Shown: positions 55,161-62,565 of the stretch, piece by piece
Numbering within the stretch: the stretch's first letter is position 1
Layout of the letters: the number at the start of each line of letters is the position of its first letter
Assembly: GCA_018969425.1 (NCBI GenBank)
Contig: JAGWYJ010000017.1
Location: 1 to 62,565 of the forward strand
DNA: 62,565 nucleotides
Direction of reading: 5' to 3'
DNA from: Alphaproteobacteria bacterium
GTDB lineage: Bacteria; Pseudomonadota; Alphaproteobacteria; Caulobacterales; Hyphomonadaceae
Made by a program: the position numbers and the translations under genes
The notes under the pieces: generated by a model
What the model was told of the DNA's origin: nothing
What the model saw: the letters and a program-made list of their open reading frames with translations, nothing else
The model's database searches: none

Positions 55161-55354
55161 CCGTCCCTTACCGGGAGGCATGACCTGGTCCCGACCTGCA
55201 AAGGCTGAGGCGAGGCGCAGGGCCCGGGTGCGACGTGTTCTGCGTTCGGCAAAAAGCGACTTTGCAGGCGTCCTCATCCGCGCTTAGAGTAAGGTCAAAG
55301 GTCGGCCTCGCGCGAGACGCGAAGGCCTAAAAAGGCCTTCAAGGGGAGAACGTC

Positions 55355-57943
55355 ATGGCCGCTCGGGTCGTACAGTGGATTTTCGCCGCATTTCTTCTGG
55401 CTGTAGGCGCCTATCTCGGCGTCCGGGGAGCCGAACTCATTTCGCTGGGGGGAAGCTGGTATTACGCGCTGACCGGCGCAGGGATCGCCGCGGTCGCCGT
55501 GCTTGTGGTTCTGCGCAGTCTGTGGGGGCCTCGTCTCTGGGCGGTGATTGTCCTTGCGACCCTTGTCTGGTCTGTGTTTGAGGCGAACCTCGACTTCATC
55601 GCGCTTCTGCCGCGGTTGGCGGCGTTCATCGTGGTGGGCTTGTGGTTCCTGACGCCCTGGTCGCGCGCCGCCATGCGCAAGGATGACGACGTCTCCGGTT
55701 CGGCGGGCGGAAAGTGGGCCCTCCTGTCGAGCGGGGCAGGGGTCGCCCTGCTCGCAGTCGCTGCGGTTCAGGGATATTCGGTTGCTGAAGGAACCCGCGT
55801 CGACGCCTCAGCGGCTCCGCAGGTGAAGGACTGGCGTCATCTGGGCAACGCCCCGGGAGGCACACGCTTCGCGTCGCTGGTTCAGATCAACACCGAGACG
55901 GTTGGCAAGCTGGAGGAGGCCTGGCGTTACCGGACAGGCGTTCCCTACGATTTCAAGATGACGCCCCTTCAGGTCGGCGAGCTTCTTTATGTGTGCACCG
56001 CCGGCAATCAGGTGATCGCTCTGGACGCCCAGAGCGGGCAGGAGAGATGGCGCCATGATACGCGAACTGAAGTGCCTGGAGCGGCCAAGGGGCTGGAGAA
56101 CGCCAGCACCTTTGCACGGACGTGCCGAGGGGTCAGCTATCATGAAGGTCCCGCTGATTCGACCGGTCAGTGCGCGAAGCGCATTCTCACGGCGACAGTC
56201 GACGGCCGCCTTCTGGCCATCGACGCTCTCAGCGGCGCGGCTTGCCGGGAGTTCGGGTTCGACGGCGTGGTCAATCTGAAGTCTGGTCTCGGCTTCACCT
56301 CTCCTGGCGAGTACATGGCCACCTCGACGCCGCTGATCGCCGGGGATGTCGTGGTCATCGGCGGCTGGGTGATGGACAATCAGGAGCTGGGCAACGCATC
56401 GGGCGTGGTTCGCGCCTACAACGCTGTCACCGGAGCCTTCGCCTGGGCCTGGGATATGGGCAATGCCGGCTATCGGGGGCTGCCTGAAGAGGGCGGCGAG
56501 TTCACCCGCGGAACCCCCAACGTCTGGTCGAATATGAGCTATGACCCTGAGCTCAATCTCATCTTCGCACCGACCGGCAACGCCTCTCCCGATTATTTCG
56601 GCGGTAAGCGGCGCGCGTTCGACGAGGCGTACTCCGCCTCCACTCTGGCGATCGACGCCACTACGGGCGAGCTCCGCTGGTCGTATCAGAACACGCATCA
56701 CGATATCTGGGATTATGACGCGCCCTCCCAGCCGGTGCTCGTCGACATCACCAAGGACGGACAGAAGATACCGGCCGTGGCTCAGCCGACGAAGCGCGGA
56801 GAGATCTTCCTGCTCGACCGCCGGAACGGCACGCCGATCTATCCGGCGACAACCTGTCCTGACGGTTCGGCTGCGGACGCCAAAGGCGAATGCGCCGTGC
56901 CTCAGGGGACGGTTGAGGGAGATTACGTGACGGCGACGCAGCCCTTCTCGGGCCTGCCGAACTATCGTCCGGATCGCTGGGAGCAGGATATGTGGGGCCT
57001 GACCCCGCTTGATCAGCTCTTCTGCCGGATCGAGTATAAGAAGATGCGCTATGAGGGCCATTTCACGCCTCCCATGCGGGGCGGCGGCGGCTCTAACGGC
57101 CAGAAGACCTTTGGCGGCAGCTTCCAGTTCCCCGGCAACGCGGGCGGGTTCAACTGGCCCAGCGTGTCGGTTGACGCTGACAATGGTCTCCTGATCGCGC
57201 AACCCATGCTGATGGGGAACCGGATCTTCATGGTCACTCCGGAAGAGCGGGCTTCGATGTTCCGTCGTCCGCCTGCGCCGACCCCGGCTGCAGCTGTTCC
57301 TCCCGCCCGTCCTGGCGCCGGCGGAGCTGGAGCTGGAGCTGGAGCTGGAGCTGCCCCACCGGCACGCGCGCCGGGCGCATCGGGTCGGCCTGAGCGCCCC
57401 GCCTACACCGCCCAGGGCGAATGGGATCCCAAGACGCCCCGTTACGGCATGACGTCTCCGTTCATGTCGACCTGGGCGATCCCGTTCACGAAGATTGAGA
57501 CGCAGATCCCCTGCTTCGAGCCGCCTTACGGCATGCTTGCGGTCATCGACCTCAACACGAACAAGGAACTGTGGCGCCGGCCGATCGGAACCATCGAGGA
57601 GATGGGACCGTTCGGGATCAAGACGGGCCTGCCTCTGCATGTCGGGACGCCGATCTATGGCGGCACCATGACCACCCGCGGCGGTCTCATCTTCCAGGTG
57701 GGCACGATGGACTCGACGATCCGGGCCATCGACATCCGGACCGGAAAGATCCTCTGGAAACAGAAGATGCCCGGAACGGCTAACGCCACGCCGATCACCT
57801 ACATCTCGGAAAAGGACGGTCGGCAGTATGTCGTGATCAACGTTCCTAACCCCGGCTTCGTCTATCCGCGTGACGGCGACAGCCGGCCGTCTGATGACCA
57901 GGGCGGTTATGTGATCGCCTACGCCTTGCCGAAGGACAGCTGA
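55355..57943 (+). CDS. Membrane-bound PQQ dehydrogenase, glucose/quinate/shikimate family
   Basis: An 862-residue quinoprotein that oxidises a sugar or cyclitol in the periplasm and reduces ubiquinone directly. Five N-terminal helices span residues 5-150. The propeller starts at KDWRHLGNAPGGTRFASL. The catalytic region HHDIWDYDAPSQPVLVDI near residue 450 carries the active-site Asp. There is no heme motif. An Ala/Pro/Gly-rich insertion near residues 635-690 includes a run of Gly-Ala. GGGGAGA precedes the ATG. Glucose, quinate or shikimate cannot be separated by eye. PQQ synthesis genes are not in the window. Confidence 0.93.
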   Translation: MAARVVQWIFAAFLLAVGAYLGVRGAELISLGGSWYYALTGAGIAAVAVLVVLRSLWGPRLWAVIVLATLVWSVFEANLDFIALLPRLAAFIVVGLWFLTPWSRAAMRKDDDVSGSAGGKWALLSSGAGVALLAVAAVQGYSVAEGTRVDASAAPQVKDWRHLGNAPGGTRFASLVQINTETVGKLEEAWRYRTGVPYDFKMTPLQVGELLYVCTAGNQVIALDAQSGQERWRHDTRTEVPGAAKGLENASTFARTCRGVSYHEGPADSTGQCAKRILTATVDGRLLAIDALSGAACREFGFDGVVNLKSGLGFTSPGEYMATSTPLIAGDVVVIGGWVMDNQELGNASGVVRAYNAVTGAFAWAWDMGNAGYRGLPEEGGEFTRGTPNVWSNMSYDPELNLIFAPTGNASPDYFGGKRRAFDEAYSASTLAIDATTGELRWSYQNTHHDIWDYDAPSQPVLVDITKDGQKIPAVAQPTKRGEIFLLDRRNGTPIYPATTCPDGSAADAKGECAVPQGTVEGDYVTATQPFSGLPNYRPDRWEQDMWGLTPLDQLFCRIEYKKMRYEGHFTPPMRGGGGSNGQKTFGGSFQFPGNAGGFNWPSVSVDADNGLLIAQPMLMGNRIFMVTPEERASMFRRPPAPTPAAAVPPARPGAGGAGAGAGAGAAPPARAPGASGRPERPAYTAQGEWDPKTPRYGMTSPFMSTWAIPFTKIETQIPCFEPPYGMLAVIDLNTNKELWRRPIGTIEEMGPFGIKTGLPLHVGTPIYGGTMTTRGGLIFQVGTMDSTIRAIDIRTGKILWKQKMPGTANATPITYISEKDGRQYVVINVPNPGFVYPRDGDSRPSDDQGGYVIAYALPKDS
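57323..57352 (+). repeat. Five tandem GGAGCT hexamers inside the quinoprotein gene
   Basis: Five perfect in-frame copies encode alternating Gly-Ala within a low-complexity linker. Changes in copy number would alter length without a frameshift. Confidence 0.9.
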
Positions 57944-57950
57944 TACGGAC

Positions 57951-58004
57951 CCTGCCGGGCGAGCGCGGTTTGAACCTGCGCTCGTTCCGGCGGGTTCTAC
58001 GTTT
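57951..58004 (+). terminator. Probable terminator after the quinoprotein gene
   Basis: CCTGCCGG (57951-57958) pairs with CCGGCGGG (57987-57994), and GCGAGCGC (57959-57966) with GCGCTCGT (57978-57985), giving a long stem with one bulge. The tail TTCTACGTTT is only moderately T-rich. Confidence 0.5.
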
Positions 58005-58050
58005 GACCTTGGGCTCCTTGCGTTACAGGTCCCTGGAGACGGTTGAACCT

Positions 58051-58087
58051 AAAAGAGAAGGGCCCGGAAGCTGCGCTTCCGGGCCCT
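58051..58087 (-). terminator. Terminator of rpmG
   Basis: A 13-bp perfect stem (58059-58071 with 58075-58087) around a 3-base loop is followed on the minus strand by TCTCTTTT. It lies 39 bases after the rpmG stop and may work in both directions. Confidence 0.85.
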
Positions 58088-58125
58088 CTTGATTCTCAGG
58101 TCAGGCTGCTCTCCGAATGGCGAGC

Positions 58126-58293
58126 TTACTTGATCTTGCCTTCCTTGAACTCGACATGCTTGCGCACCACCGGGTCATATTTCTTCATGACCAGCTTTTC
58201 GGTCTTGGTGCGCGGGTTCTTCTTCGTCACGTAGAAAAAGCCCGTGTCCGCGGTCGAGTTGAGCCGGATCTTGATCGTGGTCGGTTTAGCCAT
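58126..58293 (-). CDS. 50S ribosomal protein L33
   Basis: Large-subunit protein of 55 residues: [20 protein letters not shown] then [19 protein letters not shown]. It lacks the zinc-binding cysteines, so it is the zinc-independent form. GAGGCGAG lies upstream of 58293, and the frame open to 58359 is not needed. It is monocistronic with its own terminator. In many Alphaproteobacteria rpmG lies near rnr, as here. Confidence 0.97.
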   Translation of the reverse strand: MAKPTTIKIRLNSTADTGFFYVTKKNPRTKTEKLVMKKYDPVVRKHVEFKEGKIK

Positions 58294-58824
58294 GGCTCTC
58301 GCCTCGATTAGCGGATGATTCCAGAGGAAGAGCGCATAAACACGATGCGACGGGGGCAAGTCAAGCCGGGATAATCGCCCCTCATTATGGTGAATCCGCC
58401 CCGGGACGGCCGGGCCTGATCGTCCTTAGACGCTTTTAGCGGAGGAGGGACAGGCGCATCTCATCGGCTATGGGGAGCTTTTGACCATTGAATGAAGACA
58501 CCTGATTGTCCAGGAGCATCCGATCCCTGCGATCGATCCGCGTCCGCCTCGACATGCGAGGACTGGCTCTTCTCTCTCGTCGAACTCCCGTAAACAAGAC
58601 CCCTGGCATGCGTTTCGGGCTTGGTGTCGCTGACGCGACAAGAGATTTTCGCGCTGATCTCGAGATTGCCTGACCCGTTGACCGCCTGAGTTAAGCGGTT
58701 GTGGCTCGCCTCCGGTTCTCGGGCGCTCCGTCCGATAAGTCTAGGCTAGCGTCAGAGCTGCTGATGAACTGATAGTCGAGCGGGGCCACGCGGCGGGCGG
58801 GATCAAGGACGTTTACAGGTTCCG
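58294..58824. other. Gene-free stretch upstream of rpmG
   Basis: About 530 bases without a credible frame on either strand. The part next to 58293 must hold the rpmG promoter on the minus strand, but I see no clear boxes. No RNA gene structure is evident. Confidence 0.4.
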
Positions 58825-59802
58825 TCAGCGCGGGCCCCGGGCGTCTGCCGCGCGTGCGCCTTTGAGTATGTTGGGGAGAGAATAATTTCCCTCGTGGCAG
58901 GCATGCTCAAACATGCGCTGGTCTGTCCGGTACAGCGAGTATTCAGCGAGCCAGGGAGCGCGGTAGGCCTTCGGATCCTCGATCGTGTACTGATAAAGCA
59001 ACTCGTTTTCCGAGAGCCGCGTGAACCGCTCTATCACCTTACTCTCAGCGGGGACGACGAGATCCGAAAAGGCGCGAATTCTTTCATTCTCCGGCAGGCT
59101 GATCGTCTCGATCACCAGCGTGTCGCCTTCCCAGCGGGCAATGGAATCCCCCAGCACGGTGTGCAGCGCTTTGGGCCGGTGCGTGTCGGTGAAGGGGATG
59201 ATGCGCGCCTCATCGCCATACTCGGTATGAAGCACGACAAACCCGGGTGTCTGGATGATCGCGCGCGGGTTGGCTGACGTTGTGCCGACACCAGTCACTG
59301 GCGGCAGGCCAAGGCTGGTGATGCAACGTTCCCAGAATGGTCGCTCCTCAGGGTTATCGTATCTCTGCGGCGATCGGCTCGAGAGTTCTTTGCGAACCTC
59401 GGGCGTGTAGGGGAGTTTTCCGTCTGCGGGCGCGACGACGACCCTTGTCCGTCGTTCGCCGCGGACGATTGGAAAGCCGTCAGTCGATCTGATCGCGGCC
59501 GGCACTTCGGGGTCGAGCGCCTTGTCCAGCTGTTCGGCGATCCCGTTTGCGATCGCGTCAGCTGCGGCCTGGGCGGCAGGTTCGGGCAGTGTCAGCATCG
59601 GTATTCGGTCTGAAGCTTCCATCATGATGATGAAGTTCTGTGTCCAGACACCTTCGAGGCTTGGGTGGCCGAACGATGTCCGCGGTGCGGCATAGGGCGG
59701 CGCAGCTGATGATGGCCCTGACGGCGAAGGGGTCTGGCTGGTTGCGAGAGGAGCACAGACGCTGAGCCACAAAAGGCCGACGGCGCCAAATCTTACGGTC
59801 AT
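58825..59802 (-). CDS. Secreted protein of unknown function (copy 2 of a paralogous pair)
   Basis: A 325-residue exported protein. The ATG at 59802 has GGGAG about 8 bases upstream and begins a signal peptide (LSVCAPLATSQ); the frame is open to 59838. After HPSLEGVWTQNF the blocks shared with the copy at 10324 are CITSLGLPPVTG, DEARIIPFTDTHRPK, LGDSIARWEGDTLVIET, VIERFTRLSENELLYQYTIE and HACHEGNYSLPNILKGAR. No domain or catalytic motif can be named. It stands alone between rpmG and the Nudix gene on the same strand. Confidence 0.85.
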   Translation of the reverse strand: MTVRFGAVGLLWLSVCAPLATSQTPSPSGPSSAAPPYAAPRTSFGHPSLEGVWTQNFIIMMEASDRIPMLTLPEPAAQAAADAIANGIAEQLDKALDPEVPAAIRSTDGFPIVRGERRTRVVVAPADGKLPYTPEVRKELSSRSPQRYDNPEERPFWERCITSLGLPPVTGVGTTSANPRAIIQTPGFVVLHTEYGDEARIIPFTDTHRPKALHTVLGDSIARWEGDTLVIETISLPENERIRAFSDLVVPAESKVIERFTRLSENELLYQYTIEDPKAYRAPWLAEYSLYRTDQRMFEHACHEGNYSLPNILKGARAADARGPR

Positions 59803-60004
59803 GGGCAGGCTCCCAATGGCCGCAGGCGCACGGCCCAAGAGCGTGGAGGATATCAGGGAAGCGGCAGGCTGAGCAATGGCGAGGCGCGTAGCCTTGCCAG
59901 GCTCCCGAATGGGCGGGTCGAAGCGAGCCGGCCGAGAGTGGTCCGTCGCGCTGAACGGTGTTCGTCGTCAGGTCGCCCGGAGACGGGCGCTGGGAGGCTT
60001 CGCG

Positions 60005-60781
60005 TTACAGGCGTTCTCGCAGATGTCCCCGGCGTGACCATTTCAGCATGAAGGGACGCAGCGCCGCACCGCCCTCAAGCCGGGCGGAGACCTCGGAAAT
60101 CACGAAGCGCGTGACATTCGGCAGATCGAGTTCGAGGGCCTCGGCCAGAGTGAACCAGCGCAGATCGCCCAGCTCGGCTCCGTCGACCGGCGGGCGGTCG
60201 TCGATGAGAGACTGCTTCGCGTCCGCCATGAAAAACCGCGCATCGAAGCGTTTCGAGCGCATGGGAGGCGTGATCGCTCGTCCGACGAAGGTCATGCCCT
60301 GAAGACAGGGCACAGCCTCGCATGCGAAATACTCTGCCCAGGACGCAGGGTAGCTCCCCGGCGTCGGCGCCTTGCGCCCTACGATCAGGCCTGTCTCTTC
60401 GAACATTTCCCGAATGGCCGTCAGCGGGAATGCCCGCGGTCGGCGTCGGGCCTGCGTTCTGAGAGCCTCTTCCTCCGAAGCGGAAAGTTCCGTCAGGGAC
60501 GGAACCGCCCCGTCCTCCGTGTCGACCCGGCCGCCGGGAAAGACATATTTGTCCGGCATGAAATCGTGCCCCTTTGACCGGCATCCCATCAGGATCCGCG
60601 GGCGGTCGTCGTCGAGCCGATAAAGGATGAGGGTCGCCGCATCGCGCGGTCTGGGGGCGAGACCGGGCCCGCTGGCGCCCTTCCGGATGGCGTCGGCTTC
60701 TCCGAGGAGATCGCGCTGCATCGCGAGGCGTCGTGCGGCTTCAGCGGGATCAGGATCGGGATCGAATACGGAGGCTGTCAT
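60005..60781 (-). CDS. Nudix hydrolase, NUDT19-like with an interrupted Nudix box
   Basis: A 258-residue hydrolase of nucleoside-diphosphate-linked compounds, close in layout to CoA- or NADH-cleaving NUDT7/NUDT19 relatives. The Nudix box is split: KYVFPGGRVDTED near residue 80 and, about 35 residues later, AIREMFEETGLIVGRK, with the metal-binding glutamates REMFEE intact. The C-terminal half has RFDARFFMADAKQ. Its ATG overlaps the rnr stop by 4 bases (ATGA), so it is translated with RNase R. The substrate is unknown. Confidence 0.88.
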   Translation of the reverse strand: MTASVFDPDPDPAEAARRLAMQRDLLGEADAIRKGASGPGLAPRPRDAATLILYRLDDDRPRILMGCRSKGHDFMPDKYVFPGGRVDTEDGAVPSLTELSASEEEALRTQARRRPRAFPLTAIREMFEETGLIVGRKAPTPGSYPASWAEYFACEAVPCLQGMTFVGRAITPPMRSKRFDARFFMADAKQSLIDDRPPVDGAELGDLRWFTLAEALELDLPNVTRFVISEVSARLEGGAALRPFMLKWSRRGHLRERL

Positions 60782-62565
60782 CGTTTGGGTTTCTTGTTCT
60801 TGCCGTAACTGGCCTGTCCTTTGGTCTTGCGGGAGGAGTGGCGGATCCCCGGAGGTCTGCCTCCGCCATCGGGAGGACGCGTTCTCGCGGGCCCCGGGCG
60901 ACCATGGGGCGGAGGTCGCCGCAGCTCGCGCCGAGGCGGCCTCGGTTCGGTCAGCACTTCGAACAGAAGACTGCCGGTCAGAGGAATGGCTTCGATCAGT
61001 CTCACCTCCAGCGGCATCCCGAGCTCATAGCGTCGTTCGGTCCTTCGCCCAACGAGGGCTGAGGACGCTTCATCGTGGACCCAGTATTCCTCGCCCAGGC
61101 GCGCGGCAGGCGCAAATCCGTCCGCCCCGGTCTCATCGAGCCGGATGAAGAGGCCGGCCCGGGTCACGCCCGCTACCTTGCCGGAAAACCGCGCGCCTAC
61201 GCGATCTGCGAGGAACAGAACGAGGTAGCGATCGCTGGCTTCACGTTCGGCCGCCATCGACCGCCGCTCGGTCATGGTCACGTGGCCGGCATACTCCTCC
61301 ATCCGCGTCAGGTCGCTCTGATTGGCCCCGTCTGGACCGAGGCCGAGCGCGCGGATGAGGGCCCGGTGGATGATCAGGTCGGAATATCGACGGATTGGGG
61401 AGGTGAAGTGAGCGTACTTTGTGAGGTTGAGGCCGAAGTGACCGAGATTTTCATCGGAGTAACGGGCCTGAGCCTGGCTGCGAAGCACGGTCTCATGAAC
61501 GAGGCTTTCATGTTCGCTGCCTCGCACCGAAGCGAGCAGGCGATTGAAACGCGCGCCGGTCGCAGGCTGTCCTTTGGCCCAGCTGACGCCGAGCGTAGGC
61601 AGAAAGGCGGCCAGATGCGCGAGCTTTTCGCCTGAGGGTTCTTCGTGAACGCGATAGATCTGAGGCGAGCGCGCCTCCTCAAGGGTTTCAGATGCGCAGA
61701 CATTGGCCTGGATCATGAACTCTTCGATCAGGCGGTGAGCGTCGAGGCGTTCGCGCAGGGTGATGGACAGAATGCGTCCATCCTCTCCGATGCGAACGCG
61801 TCGTTCCGGCAGATCCAGATCCAGCGGCTCGCGACGCTTGCGCGCCCGATCGAGGGCGCGGTAGGCGGCCCAGAGAGGCTTGATGACAGTCTCCAGGAGC
61901 GGGGCCGTCTTCTCGCTGGGATGACCGTCCGCCGCATCCTGCGCTTCGCGATAGGACAGCCGGGCGAGGGAGCGCATACGCGCCCTCATAAACCGATGGG
62001 ATGTTTTCACGCCATCAGCTGTGATCCGCATTTCGACCGCTAACGTCTCGCGCAGCTCGCCTTCTTTAAGCGAACATAGATCCGCTGACAGGGTTTCCGG
62101 AAGCATGGGTGCAACCCGGTCCGGAAAGTAGGTCGAGTTGCCGCGCCGAAAGGCTTCGCGGTCGAGCGCTGTTCCGGTTCGCACATAGGCTGCGACATCG
62201 GCGATGGCGACGATGATGCGCCAGCCCGAGCCGTCCGGAGCTGCGAACACCGCATCGTCATGATCGCGCGCATCGTCCGGATCGATCGTCACCAGGGGAA
62301 TGAGGGTCAGATCCTCACGCGGGGCCTGCAGAGGCTCTGCTTCGGCCGCCTCGGCAAGGACCGCCGACGGGAACTCGTCGGGAACGCCATGGGTGTGAAG
62401 GGCGATGAGCGAGGCCGAACGCGGATCGTCCACGCGACCCAGGATGGCGGTCACGACGCCGCGTTTGGGGCCGTAGCCGCGATGGGATTTCGGTTCGACC
62501 CGGACGAGATCGCCGTCTCGCGCCGACAGGCTGTCGGGCTTCTCGATCACATACTCGCCGCGCTC
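60778..62565 (-). CDS. Ribonuclease R, N-terminal part beyond the window
   Basis: A processive 3'-5' exoribonuclease that degrades structured RNA. The visible 595 residues cover part of the cold-shock region, the RNB catalytic domain and the S1 domain; the gene runs off the right edge with its frame still open. The catalytic acidic cluster is in TIDPDDARDHDDAVF, and VAIADVAAYV, NSTYFPDRVAPMLPETLS and FTSPIRRYSDLIIHRAL follow. The S1 domain starts at GARFSGKVAGVTRAGLFIRL. The C terminus is a basic tail ending GKNKKPKR. It is coupled to the Nudix gene by a 4-base overlap. Confidence 0.95.
   Translation of the reverse strand, partial: ERGEYVIEKPDSLSARDGDLVRVEPKSHRGYGPKRGVVTAILGRVDDPRSASLIALHTHGVPDEFPSAVLAEAAEAEPLQAPREDLTLIPLVTIDPDDARDHDDAVFAAPDGSGWRIIVAIADVAAYVRTGTALDREAFRRGNSTYFPDRVAPMLPETLSADLCSLKEGELRETLAVEMRITADGVKTSHRFMRARMRSLARLSYREAQDAADGHPSEKTAPLLETVIKPLWAAYRALDRARKRREPLDLDLPERRVRIGEDGRILSITLRERLDAHRLIEEFMIQANVCASETLEEARSPQIYRVHEEPSGEKLAHLAAFLPTLGVSWAKGQPATGARFNRLLASVRGSEHESLVHETVLRSQAQARYSDENLGHFGLNLTKYAHFTSPIRRYSDLIIHRALIRALGLGPDGANQSDLTRMEEYAGHVTMTERRSMAAEREASDRYLVLFLADRVGARFSGKVAGVTRAGLFIRLDETGADGFAPAARLGEEYWVHDEASSALVGRRTERRYELGMPLEVRLIEAIPLTGSLLFEVLTEPRPPRRELRRPPPHGRPGPARTRPPDGGGRPPGIRHSSRKTKGQASYGKNKKPKR

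Noticed and set aside
56690..56745. WDYD in the membrane quinoprotein taken as a lanthanide-type Asp pair
   Set aside because: The second Asp is, as far as I recall, also present in magnesium- or calcium-using glucose dehydrogenases, so it is not diagnostic in this family.
55808..57640. 610-codon open frame antisense to the quinoprotein gene
   Set aside because: No recognisable motif and no ribosome-binding site; a mirror of the biased codon use of the real gene.
1..62565. CRISPR arrays, insertion sequences, prophage, defence systems, replication origin
   Set aside because: No regularly spaced repeats, transposase or integrase frames, phage structural genes or DnaA-box clusters were seen. 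The ParA gene alone does not mark an origin.

Overview
The window is a GC-rich bacterial chromosome segment carrying almost only housekeeping genes. Several features point to Alphaproteobacteria: a type 2 ArgC, an NDUFS4-type complex I accessory protein, a double cold-shock-domain protein, the run hom-glpX-recJ, DUF2842 beside heme A synthase, an ATM1-type ABC exporter, glutathione enzymes and an rnr-Nudix overlap. The TonB receptor, periplasmic quinoprotein dehydrogenases, PHA synthase and two copies of a secreted protein family suggest an aerobic heterotroph of the Caulobacterales/Maricaulales/Parvularculales or sphingomonad type. The family cannot be fixed from this sequence alone. I see no rRNA, CRISPR array, insertion sequence, prophage or defence island.

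Layout. 1-7.0 kb: a large TonB-dependent receptor, a beta-lactamase-fold hydrolase and, facing them, a spinster-type MFS carrier. 7.4-15.6 kb: tRNA-Val, gph and glmU (divergent), a secreted protein of unknown function, small conserved proteins, a CxxCH cytochrome, rpiA, a COG4315 secreted repeat protein, and gor with a small membrane protein. 15.6-24.4 kb: an acyl-CoA ligase, an orphan ParA ATPase whose stop codon overlaps the start of a small partner gene, a class A acid-phosphatase-like lipoprotein, asd, class II DAHP synthase, a MATE exporter and HU. 24.5-33.1 kb: a conserved unknown, two oxidoreductases, gltX, a COG2509 flavoprotein and a quinohemoprotein dehydrogenase. 33.3-43.4 kb: LOG, an ATM1-type exporter, glutathione peroxidase, DUF2842, ctaA, rplM-rpsI, a hydroxyacid dehydrogenase, argC, phaC and a lipoprotein. 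43.5-52.4 kb: alaC-hom, glpX, recJ, tRNA-Glu, a double cold-shock protein, DUF192, a thioesterase, tRNA-Pro, a CbiX-like chelatase, NDUFS4 and tRNA-Arg. 52.5-62.6 kb: an acyltransferase/GT-C pair, a membrane-bound quinoprotein dehydrogenase, rpmG, the second copy of the secreted family, a Nudix hydrolase and rnr, which is cut by the right edge.

Functional links. alaC, asd, hom and class II DAHP synthase serve amino-acid synthesis. gor, glutathione peroxidase and the ATM1 exporter belong to glutathione and metal homeostasis. ctaA, NDUFS4 and the quinoproteins feed the respiratory chain.

I found no obvious new multi-gene system. The least explained items are the ParA/small-protein pair, the disulfide- and EF-hand-like features of the TonB receptor, the paralogous secreted family, the altered active-site residues in GlpX and in the acid phosphatase, a 22-bp perfect palindrome between phaC and its divergent neighbour, and the alternative hairpins upstream of the cold-shock gene. 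Coordinates of coding regions include the stop codon. Start sites were moved from the longest frame to the best ribosome-binding site or family start where stated.
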